Assembly: GCA_963678705.1 (NCBI GenBank)
Contig: OY783213.1
Span: forward strand, 1 to 64,000
Direction: 5' to 3'
Source of the DNA: Panorpa germanica
Taxonomy: Eukaryota; Arthropoda; Insecta; Mecoptera; Panorpidae
Length of the DNA stretch: 64,000 bases
The translations under genes and the position numbers were made by a program. This document shows positions 25,374 to 37,199 of this stretch, piece after piece. Position 1 is the first letter of the stretch; every line of letters begins with the position of its first letter. The notes beneath the pieces were generated by a model that saw only the letters and a list, made by a program, of their open reading frames with translations, did not search any database and was not told where the DNA came from.

Positions 25374-26476
25374 ATAAGTAAACAATATATATGGTTTTCT
25401 TGAAAATTATGACTGATTGTTCATGAACAATCACACTATACCAAGATGACGCAAAAAGAAACATAACTTGTCGCATATTATAATACTATATAGAATTTAT
25501 AGAAATTCCAGGGTGCATTTAATATTGTCTGGTGGCCAAGTGCCCTTCGAAGAATTAGGCCGGCAAAAATCTCTAGGAACGTCTACTGCACTATCAAGAA
25601 CTATATTTATTGTTAAACATTAATTTTACAAACCGATTACCGTTCCATGAAAAGAGGCAACTATCTAATGGTTGTCCTCAACTCTGGAACATGGTATTCG
25701 ACGAGGACTGTGTTTCTCACTCGAAAGGTTGTGTAAACGTATGTTTTGATAAAATGTGTAGTTTCTTGAAGCTACACAAAATGGCTATATCTTTAAGTAA
25801 AACAAAGATGATGATCCTTGCCTTTGGCAAGACAGATGGGACTTAACAGAAAAAGGAAAAACTACATATTTGTTAACAAAGACGTTAATTTTGATTTGCA
25901 ACACAAGTGGTACCTATCTACTGTGTGTGTGTTCGATCGGCATCTGCTACTTTAGGTGAAAAAAGTGATTAAAAGTAAAAAAATAATTACGGAAAAAAAT
26001 TAAATATATTATATAAATACTTCTTCTAACGAAATGTATTTAAGTTTATTTTAATATTGTGCTAATTTGCTCTAAAATAAGTGTTTTTAAAAACGTTTGA
26101 CTGTTAGAAACCTGTGTTGAAAAATATAACTAAATATATATATGACGCGTACACGCGGTCTTATGAAAATAACCTCAAAACTGTAACTTTGTCGTTTTTG
26201 AGATAAAACAATAATAAGTGCGATAGATAAAGAAATTGATAATAATTAGATTAGTGTTAGTGCTAAAACATCAACTAGTAAAGAAATTCAAGAAATCTGT
26301 AGACCTATATAAGGAAGACCTCATATAAACACTACAAATATACGGAAAACAAAATGTTGCTTATCACTATCAAGTAAGTCAAATAACATTAACTATAAAT
26401 AATATTAATACATAACAATTAGTTTATACTCGTAAAAAAGCGAGTTTCAAATAAAAAAGAGAGTGTATTAATTGTT
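25374..26476 (+). repeat. S unit, type a
   Basis: 1,103 bp. TTTAATATTGTCTGG, CCTGTGTTG and TCAACTAGTAAAG as in the unit at 12,134. RT remnant 25610-25846 is open. It stands just before the first pentamer and is itself similar to that pentamer's last unit. Confidence 0.88.
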
Positions 26477-29400
26477 ATAAGTAAACAATATATATGGTGT
26501 TCTAGAAAATTGTGACTGATTGTTCATGAATAATCACACTATACCAAGATAACGCGAAAAAAAAACATAACTTGTCGCATATTATAATACTATATAGAAT
26601 TTATAGAAATTCCAGGGTGCATTTAATAATATCTGGTGGCCAAGTGCCCTTCGAAGAATTAGGCCGGCAAAAATCTCTAGGAACGTCTACTACACTATAA
26701 AGAACTATATTCATTGTTGAACATTAATTTTACAAACCGATTACCTTTCCATAAAAAGAGGCAACTATCTAATGGTTGTCCTCAACTCTGGAACATAGTA
26801 TTCGACGAGGACTGTGGTTCTCACTCGAAAGGTTGTGTAAACGTTTGTTTTGATAAAATGTGTAGTTTCTTGAAGCTACACAAAATGGCTATATCTTCAA
26901 GTAAAACAAAGATGATGATCCTTGCCTTTGGCAAGACAGATGGGACTTAACAGAAAAAGGAAGAACTACATATTTGTTAACAAAGACGTTAATTTTGATT
27001 TGCAACACAAGTGGTACCTATCTACTGTGTGTGTGTTCGATCGGCATTTGCTACTTTAGGTGAAAAAAGTGATTAAAAGTGAGAAATTAATTACGGAAAT
27101 AAATTAAATATATTATATAAATACTTCTTCTAACGAAATGTATTTAAGTTTATTTTAATATTGTGCTAATTTGCTCTAAAATAAGTGTTTTTAAAAATGT
27201 TTGACAGTTAGAAACCATTGTTGAAAAATATAACTAAATATATATATGACGCGTACACGCGGTCTTATGAAAATAACCTCAAAACTGTAACTTTGTCGTT
27301 TTTGAGATAAAACAATAATAAGTGCGATAGATAAAGAAATTGATAATAATTAGATTAGTGTTAGTGCTAAAACATCAACTGGTAAAGAAATTCAAGAAAT
27401 CTGTAGACCTATATAAGGAAGACCTCATATAAACACTACAAATATACGGAAAACAATATGTTGCTGATCACTATCAAGTAAGTCAAATAACATTACCTAT
27501 AAATAATATTAATACATAACAATTAGTTTATACTCGTAAAAAAGCGAGTTTCAAATAATAAAGAGAGTGTATTAATTGTTATAAGTAAACAATATATATG
27601 GTTTTCTTGAAAATTGTGACTGATTGTTCATGAATAATCACACTATACCTAGATAACGCGAAAAAAAAACATAACTTGTCGCATATTATAATACTATATA
27701 GAATTTATAGAAATTCCAGGGTGCATTTAATAATGTCTGGTGGCCAAGTGCCCTTCGAAGAATTAGGCCGGCAAAAATCTCTAGGAACGTCTACTGCACT
27801 ATAAAGAACTATATTCATTATTGAACATTAATTTTACAAACCGATTACCGTTCCATGAAAAGAGGCAACTATCTAATGGTTGTCCTCAACTCTGGAACAT
27901 AGTATTCGACGAGGACTGTGGTTCTCACTCGAAAGGTTGTGTAAACGTTTGTTTTGATAAAATGTGTAGTTTCTTGAAGCTACACAAAATGGCTATATCT
28001 TCAAGTAAAACAAAGATGATGATCCTTGCCTTTGGCAAGACAGAAGGGACTTAACAGAAAAAGGAAGAACTACATATTTGTTAACAAAGACGTTAATTTT
28101 GATTTGCAACACAAGTAGTACCTATCTACTGTGTGTGTGTTCGATCGGCATCTGCTACTTTAGGTGAAAAAAGTGATTAAAAGTGAGAAATTAATTAAGG
28201 AAAAAAATTAAATATATTATATAAATACTTCTTCTAACGAAATGTATTTAAGTTTATTTTAATATTGTGCTAATTTGCTCTAAAATAAGTGTTTCTAAAA
28301 ACGTTTGACAGTTAGAAACCAGTGTTGAAAAATATAACTAAATATATATATGACGCGTACACGCGGTCTTATGAAAATAACCTTAAAACTGTAACTTTGT
28401 CGTTTTTGAGACAAAACAATAATAAGTGCGATAGATTAAGAAATTGATAATAATTAGATTAGTGTTAGTGCTAAAACATCAACTGGTAAAGAAATTAAAG
28501 AAATCTGTAGACCTATATAAGAAAGACCTCATATAAACACTACAAATATACGGAAAACAAAATGTTGTTTATCACTATCAAGTAAGTCAAATAACATTAA
28601 CTATAAATAATATTAATACATAACAATTAGTTTATACTCGTAAAAGAGCGAGTTTCAAATAATAAAGAGAGTGTATTAATTGTTATAAGTAAACAATATA
28701 TATGGTTTTCCTGAAAATTGTGACTGATTGTTCATGAACAATCACACTATACCAAGATGACGCAAAAAGAAACATAACTTGTTGCATATTATAATACTAT
28801 ATAGAATTTATAGAAATTCCAGGGTGCATTTAATATTGTCTGGTGGCCAAGTGCCCTTCGAAGAATTAGGCCGGCAAAAATCTCTAGGAACGTCTACTGC
28901 ACTATCAAGAACTATATTTATTGTTAAACATTAATTTTACAAACCGATTACCGTTCCATGAAAAGAGGCAACTATCTAATGGTTGTCCTCAACTCTGGAA
29001 CATGGTATTCGACGAGGACTGTGTTTCTCACTCGAAAGGTTGTGTAAACGTATGTTTTGATAAAATGTGTAGTTTCTTGAAGCTACACAAAATGGCTATA
29101 TCTTTAAGTAAAACAAAGATGATGATCCTTGCCTTTGGCAAGACAGATGGGACTTAACAGAAAAAGGAAGAACTACATATTTGTTAACAAAGACGTTAAT
29201 TTTGATTTGCAACACAAGTGGTACCTATCTACTGTGTGTGTGTTCGATCGGCATCTGCTACTTTAGGTAAAAAAAGTGATTAAAAGTAAAAAATTAATTA
29301 CGGAAAAAAATTAAATATATTATATAAATACTTCTTCTAACGAAATGTATTTAAGTTTATTTTAATATTGTGCTAATTTGCTCTAAAATAAGTGTTTTTA

Positions 29401-31993
29401 AAAACGTTTGACTGTTAGAAACCAGTGTTGAAAAATATAACTAAATATATATATGACGCGTACACGCGGTCTTATGAAAATAACCTCAAAACTGTAACTT
29501 TGTCGTTTTTGACATAAAACAATAATAAGTGCGATAGATAAAGAAATTGATAATAATTAGATTAGTGTTAGTGCTAAAACATCAACTGGTAAAGAAATTC
29601 AAGAAATCTGTAGACCTATATAAGGAAGACCTCATATAAACACTACAAATATACGGAAAACAAAATGTTGCTGATCACTATCAAGTAAGTCAAATAACAT
29701 TACCTATAAATAATATTAATACATAACAATTAGTTTATACTCGTAAAAAAGCGAGTTTCAAATAATAAAGAGAGTGTATTAATTGTTATAAGTAAACAAT
29801 ATATATGGTTTTCTTGAAAATTGTGACTGATTGTTCATGAATAATCACACTATACCTAGATAACGCGAAAAAAAAACATAACTTGTCGCATATTATAATA
29901 CTATATAGAATTTATAGAAATTCCAGGGTGCATTTAATAATGTCTGGTGGCCAAGTGCCCTTCGAAGAATTAGGCCGGCAAAAATCTCTAGGAACGTCTA
30001 CTGCACTATAAAGAACTATATTCATTATTGAACATTAATTTTACAAACCGATTACCGTTCCATGAAAAGAGGCAACTATCTAATGGTTGTCCTCAACTCT
30101 GGAACATAGTATTCGACGAGGACTGTGGTTCTCACTCGAAAGGTTGTGTAAACGTTTGTTTTGATAAAATGTGTAGTTTCTTGAAGCTACACAAAATGGC
30201 TATATCTTCAAGTAAAACAAAGATGATGATCCTTGCCTTTGGCAAGACAGAAGGGACTTAACAGAAAAAGGAAGAACTACATATTTGTTAACAAAGACGT
30301 TAATTTTGATTTGCAACACAAGTAGTACCTATCTACTGTGTGTGTGTTCGATCGGCATCTGCTACTTTAGGTGAAAAAAGTGATTAAAAGTGAGAAATTA
30401 ATTAAGGAAAAAAATGAAATATATTATATAAATACTTCTTCTAACGAAATGTATTTAACTTTATTTTAATATTGTGCTAATTTGCTCTAAAATAAGTGTT
30501 TCTAAAAACGTTTGACAGTTAGAAACCAGTGTTGAAAAATATAACTAAATATATATATGACGCGTACACGCGGTCTTATGAAAATAACCTTAAAACTGTA
30601 ACTTTGTCGTTTTTGAGATAAAACAATAATAAGTGCGATAGATTAAGAAATTGATAATAATTAGATTAGTGTTAGTGCTAAAACATCAACTGGTAAAGAA
30701 ATTAAAGAAATCTGTAGACCTATATAAGAAAGACCTCATATAAACACTACAAATATACGGAAAACAAAATGTTGCTTATCACTATCAAGTAAGTCAAATA
30801 ACATTAACTATAAATAATATTAATACATAACAATTAGTTTATACTCGTAAAAGAGCGAGTTTCAAATAATAAAGAGAGTGTATTAATTGTTATAAGTAAA
30901 CAATATATATGGTTTTCTTGAAAATTGTGACTGATTGTTCATGAACAATCACACTATACCAAGATGACGCAAAAAGAAACATAACTTGTCGCATATTATA
31001 ATACTATATAGAATTTATAGAAATTCCAGGGTGCATTTAATATTGTCTGGTGGCCAAGTGCCCTTCGAAGAATTAGGCCGGCAAAAATCTCTAGGAACGT
31101 CTACTGCACTATCAAGAACTATATTTATTGTTAAACATTAATTTTACAAACCGATTACCGTTCCATGAAAAGAGGCAACTATCTAATGGTTGTCCTCAAC
31201 TCTGGAACATGGTATTCGACGAGGACTGTGTTTCTCACTCGAAAGGTTGTGTAAACGTATGTTTTGATAAAATGTGTAGTTTCTTGAAGCTACACAAAAT
31301 GGCTATATCTTTAAGTAAAACAAAGATGATGATCCTTGCCTTTGGCAAGACAGATGGGACTTAACAGAAAAAGGAAGAACTACATATTTGTTAACAAAGA
31401 CGTTAATTTTGATTTGCAACACAAGTGGTACCTATCTACTGTGTGTGTGTTCGATCGGCATCTGCTACTTTAGGTAAAAAAAGTGATTAAAAGTAAAAAA
31501 TTAATTACGGAAAAAATTAAATATATTATATAAATACTTCTTCTAACGAAATGTATTTAAGTTTATTTTAATATTGTGCTAATTTGCTCTAAAATAAGTG
31601 TTTTTAAAAACGTTTGACTGTTAGAAACCAGTGTTGAAAAATATAACTAAATATATATATGACGCGTACACGCGGTCTTATGAAAATAACCTCAAAACTG
31701 TAACTTTGTCGTTTTTGAGATAAAACAATAATAAGTGCGATAGATAAAGAAATTGATAATAATTAGATTAGTGTTAGTGCTAAAACATCAACTAGTAAAG
31801 AAATTCAAGAAATCTGTAGACCTATATAAGGAAGACCTCATATAAACACTACAAATATACGGAAAACAAAATGTTGCTTATCACTATCAAGTAAGTCAAA
31901 TAACATTAACTATAAATAATATTAATACATAACAATTAGTTTATACTCGTAAAAAAGCGAGTTTCAAATAAAAAAGAGAGTGTATTAATTGTT
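26477..31993 (+). repeat. Higher-order repeat: 5,517-bp pentamer P1, copy 1 (empty SINE site)
   Basis: Units start at 26477 (c), 27581 (c), 28685 (a), 29788 (c) and 30892 (a). Units two and three are themselves repeated as four and five with a 2,207-bp period. Open RT remnants are 26714-26950, 27821-28054, 28921-29157, 30028-30261 and 31128-31364. The sequence 26684-26701 is the uninterrupted equivalent of the SINE target in copy 2. Confidence 0.92.
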
Positions 31994-32200
31994 ATAAGTA
32001 AACAATATATATGGTGTTCTAGAAAATTGTGACTGATTGTTTATGAATAATCACACTATACCAAGATAACGCGAAAAAAAAACATAACTTGTCGCATATT
32101 ATAATACTATATAGAATTTATAGAAATTCCAGGGTGCATTTAATAATATCTAGTGGCCAAGTGCCCTTCGAAGAATTAGGCCGGCAAAAATCTCTAGGAA

Positions 32201-32218
32201 CGTCTACTACACTATAAA
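32201..32218. repeat. Target site duplication, left copy
   Basis: CGTCTACTACACTATAAA, directly before the T run of the SINE, is identical to 32488-32505. The length and the A/T-rich nick end fit LINE-type target-primed reverse transcription. Confidence 0.92.
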
Positions 32219-32487
32219 TTTTTTTTTTTTTTTTTTTTTATTTAACGTCGGTCTATTTCCGATGCTGAGTCCTATCACCGACGACCTCCTTCAATGTTGG
32301 CAGTATTTATGGTGTCGTGGCCTCATATATGTGGACTACACCACTGCCTAATAACTGTATGATTATGTATGACCATAATCAATATAAGTTCATAATAACC
32401 AAACCCAGAAAATATATATCTGGTCCGGGGATCGAACCCGAAGACACAGCAGTCGGCGTCAAGCATCAATGCTCTCGCCCACTGTGT
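32219..32487 (-). mobile_element. tRNA-derived SINE, minus orientation
   Basis: A 269-bp insertion. On the minus strand it starts with a tRNA-like head: an A-box-like TGGGCGAGAGC (complement of 32471-32481) and a perfect B-box-like GGTTCGATCCC (complement of 32428-32438), about 33 bases apart as expected for an internal RNA polymerase III promoter. A tRNA-unrelated body follows and the element ends in an A tail, seen here as 21 Ts at 32219-32239. It is flanked by an 18-bp direct repeat. It is unrelated to the satellite and is the only copy in the window. The open frame 32317-32754 on the plus strand merely runs through the SINE into the RT remnant and is not a gene. The family name cannot be fixed by eye. 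Confidence 0.9.
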
Positions 32488-32505
32488 CGTCTACTACACT
32501 ATAAA
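32488..32505. repeat. Target site duplication, right copy
   Basis: Exact 18-bp repeat of 32201-32218 next to the tRNA-like end of the SINE. No base differs, so the insertion is recent relative to monomer divergence. Confidence 0.92.
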
Positions 32506-35500
32506 GAACTATATTCATTGTTGAACATTAATTTTACAAACCGATTACCTTTCCATAAAAAGAGGCAACTATCTAATGGTTGTCCTCAACTCTGGAACAT
32601 AGTATTCGACGAGGACTGTGGTTCTCACTCGAAAGGTTGTGTAAACGTTTGTTTTGATAAAATGTGTAGTTTCTTGAAGCTACACAAAATGGCTATATCT
32701 TCAAGTAAAACAAAGATGATGATCCTTGCCTTTGGCAAGACAGATGGGACTTAACAGAAAAAGGAAGAACTACATATTTGTTAACAAAGACGTTAATTTT
32801 GATTTGCAACACAAGTGGTACCTATCTACTGTGTGTGTGTTCGATCGGCATTTGCTACTTTAGGTGAAAAAAGTGATTAAAAGTGAGAAATTAATTACGG
32901 AAATAAATTAAATATATTATATAAATACTTCTTCTAACGAAATGTATTTAAGTTTATTTTAATATTGTGCTAATTTGCTCTAAAATAAGTGTTTTTAAAA
33001 ATGTTTGACAGTTAGAAACCATTGTTGAAAAATATAACTAAATATATATATGACGCGTACACGCGGTCTTATGAAAATAACCTCAAAACTGTAACTTTGT
33101 CGTTTTTGAGATAAAACAATAATAAGTGCGATAGATAAAGAAATTGATAATAATTAGATTAGTGTTAGTGCTAAAACATCAACTGGTAAAGAAATTCAAG
33201 AAATCTGTAGACCTATATAAGGAAGACCTCATATAAACACTACAAATATACGGAAAACAAAATGTTGCTGATCACTATCAAGTAAGTCAAATAACATTAC
33301 CTATAAATAATATTAATACATAACAATTAGTTTATACTCGTAAAAAAGCGAGTTTCAAATAATAAAGAGAGTGTATTAATTGTTATAAGTAAACAATATA
33401 TATGGTTTTCTTGAAAATTGTGACTGATTGTTCATGAATAATCACACTATACCTAGATAACGCGAAAAAAAAACATAACTTGTCGCATATTATAATACTA
33501 TATAGAATTTATAGAAATTCCAGGGTGCATTTAATAATGTCTGGTGGCCAAGTGCCCTTCGAAGAATTAGGCCGGCAAAAATCTCTAGGAACGTCTACTG
33601 CACTATAAAGAACTATATTCATTATTGAACATTAATTTTACAAACCGATTACCGTTCCATGAAAAGAGGCAACTATCTAATGGTTGTCCTCAACTCTGGA
33701 ACATAGTATTCGACGAGGACTGTGGTTCTCACTCGAAAGGTTGTGTAAACGTTTGTTTTGATAAAATGTGTAGTTTCTTGAAGCTACACAAAATGGCTAT
33801 ATCTTCAAGTAAAACAAAGATGATGATCCTTGCCTTTGGCAAGACAGAAGGGACTTAACAGAAAAAGGAAGAACTACATATTTGTTAACAAAGACGTTAA
33901 TTTTGATTTGCAACACAAGTAGTACCTATCTACTGTGTGTGTGTTCGATCGGCATCTGCTACTTTAGGTGAAAAAAGTGATTAAAAGTGAGAAATTAATT
34001 AAGGAAAAAAATTAAATATATTATATAAATACTTCTTCTAACGAAATGTATTTAAGTTTATTTTAATATTGTGCTAATTTGCTCTAAAATAAGTGTTTCT
34101 AAAAACGTTTGACAATTAGAAACCAGTGTTGAAAAATATAACTAAATATATATATGACGCGTACACGCGGTCTTATGAAAATAACCTTAAAACTGTAACT
34201 TTGTCGTTTTTGAGACAAAACAATAATAAGTGCGATAGATTAAGAAATTGATAATAATTAGATTAGTGTTAGTGCTAAAACATCAACTGGTAAAGAAATT
34301 AAAGAAATCTGTAGACCTATATAAGAAAGACCTCATATAAACACTACAAATATACGGAAAACAAAATGTTGCTTATCACTATCAAGTAAGTCAAATAACA
34401 TTAACTATAAATAATATTAATACATAACAATTAGTTTATACTCGTAAAAGAGCGAGTTTCAAATAATAAAGAGAGTGTATTAATTGTTATAAGTAAACAA
34501 TATATATGGTTTTCCTGAAAATTGTGACTGATTGTTCATGAACAATCACACTATACCAAGATGACGCAAAAAGAAACATAACTTGTTGCATATTATAATA
34601 CTATATAGAATTTATAGAAATTCCAGGGTGCATTTAATATTGTCTGGTGGCCAAGTGCCCTTCGAAGAATTAGGCCGGCAAAAATCTCTAGGAACGTCTA
34701 CTGCACTATCAAGAACTATATTTATTGTTAAACATTAATTTTACAAACCGATTACCGTTCCATGAAAAGAGGCAACTATCTAATGGTTGTCCTCAACTCT
34801 GGAACATGGTATTCGACGAGGACTGTGTTTCTCACTCGAAAGGTTGTGTAAACGTATGTTTTGATAAAATGTGTAGTTTCTTGAAGCTACACAAAATGGC
34901 TATATCTTTAAGTAAAACAAAGATGATGATCCTTGCCTTTGGCAAGACAGATGGGACTTAACAGAAAAAGGAAGAACTACATATTTGTTAACAAAGACGT
35001 TAATTTTGATTTGCAACACAAGTGGTACCTATCTACTGTGTGTGTGTTCGATCGGCATCTGCTACTTTAGGTAAAAAAAGTGATTAAAAGTAAAAAATTA
35101 ATTACGGAAAAAAATTAAATATATTATATAAATACTTCTTCTAACGAAATGTATTTAAGTTTATTTTAATATTGTGCTAATTTGCTCTAAAATAAGTGTT
35201 TTTAAAAACGTTTGACTGTTAGAAACCAGTGTTGAAAAATATAACTAAATATATATATGACGCGTACACGCGGTCTTATGAAAATAACCTCAAAACTGTA
35301 ACTTTGTCGTTTTTGACATAAAACAATAATAAGTGCGATAGATAAAGAAATTGATAATAATTAGATTAGTGTTAGTGCTAAAACATCAACTGGTAAAGAA
35401 ATTCAAGAAATCTGTAGACCTATATAAGGAAGACCTTATATAAACACTACAAATATACGGAAAACAAAATGTTGCTGATCACTATCAAGTAAGTCAAATA

Positions 35501-37199
35501 ACATTACCTATAAATAATATTAATACATAACAATTAGTTTATACTCGTAAAAAAGCGAGTTTCAAATAATAAAGAGAGTGTATTAATTGTTATAAGTAAA
35601 CAATATATATGGTTTTCTTGAAAATTGTGACTGATTGTTCATGAATAATCACACTATACCTAGATAACGCGAAAAAAAAACATAACTTGTCGCATATTAT
35701 AATACTATATAGAATTTATAGAAATTCCAGGGTGCATTTAATAATGTCTGGTGGCCAAGTGCCCTTCGAAGAATTAGGCCGGCAAAAATCTCTAGGAACG
35801 TCTACTGCACTATAAAGAACTATATTCATTATTGAACATTAATTTTACAAACCGATTACCGTTCCATGAAAAGAGGCAACTATCTAATGGTTGTCCTCAA
35901 CTCTGGAACATAGTATTCGACGAGGACTGTGGTTCTCACTCGAAAGGTTGTGTAAACGTTTGTTTTGATAAAATGTGTAGTTTCTTGAAGCTACACAAAA
36001 TGGCTATATCTTCAAGTAAAACAAAGATGATGATCCTTGCCTTTGGCAAGACAGAAGGGACTTAACAGAAAAAGGAAGAACTACATATTTGTTAACAAAG
36101 ACGTTAATTTTGATTTGCAACACAAGTAGTACCTATCTACTGTGTGTGTGTTCGATCGGCATCTGCTACTTTAGGTGAAAAAAGTGATTAAAAGTGAGAA
36201 ATTAATTAAGGAAAAAAATTAAATATATTATATAAATACTTCTTCTAACGAAATGTTTTTAAGTTTATTTTATTATTGTGCTAATTTGCTCTAAAATAAG
36301 TGTTTCTAAAAACGTTTGACAGTTAGAAACCAGTGTTGAAAAATATAACTAAATATATATATGACGCGTACACGCGGTCTTATGAAAATAACCTTAAAAC
36401 TGTAACTTTGTCGTTTTTGAGATAAAACAATAATAAGTGCGATAGATTAAGAAATTGATAATAATTAGATTAGTGTTAGTGCTAAAACATCAACTGGTAA
36501 AGAAATTAAAGAAATCTGTAGACCTATATAAGAAAGACCTCATATAAACACTACAAATATACGGAAAACAAAATGTTGCTTATCACTATCAAGTAAGTCA
36601 AATAACATTAACTATAAATAATATTAATACATAACAATTAGTTTATACTCGTAAAAGAGCGAGTTTCAAATAATAAAGAGAGTGTATTAATTGTTATAAG
36701 TAAACAATATATATGGTTTTCTTGAAAATTGTGACTGATTGTTCATGAACAATCACACTATACCAAGATGACGCAAAAAGAAACATAACTTGTCGCATAT
36801 TATAATACTATATAGAATTTATAGAAATTCCAGGGTGCATTTAATATTGTCTGGTGGCCAAGTGCCCTTCGAAGAATTAGGCCGGCAAAAATCTCTAGGA
36901 ACGTCTACTGCACTATCAAGAACTATATTTATTGTTAAACATTAATTTTACAAACCGATTACCGTTCCATGAAAAGAGGCAACTATCTAATGGTTGTCCT
37001 CAACTCTGGAACATGGTATTCGACGAGGACTGTGTTTCTCACTCGAAAGGTTGTGTAAACGTATGTTTTGATAAAATGTGTAGTTTCTTGAAGCTACACA
37101 AAATGGCTATATCTTTAAGTAAAACAAAGATGATGATCCTTGCCTTTGGCAAGACAGATGGGACTTAACAGAAAAAGGAAGAACTACATATTTGTTAAC

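Noticed and set aside
32425-32490. A true tRNA gene on the minus strand
   Set aside because: The A and B boxes belong to a SINE head with tail and target duplication; no full cloverleaf with acceptor stem can be drawn.
32317-32754. 145-codon open frame as a gene
   Set aside because: It starts inside the SINE, reads it antisense, and passes by chance through the target duplication into the RT remnant.
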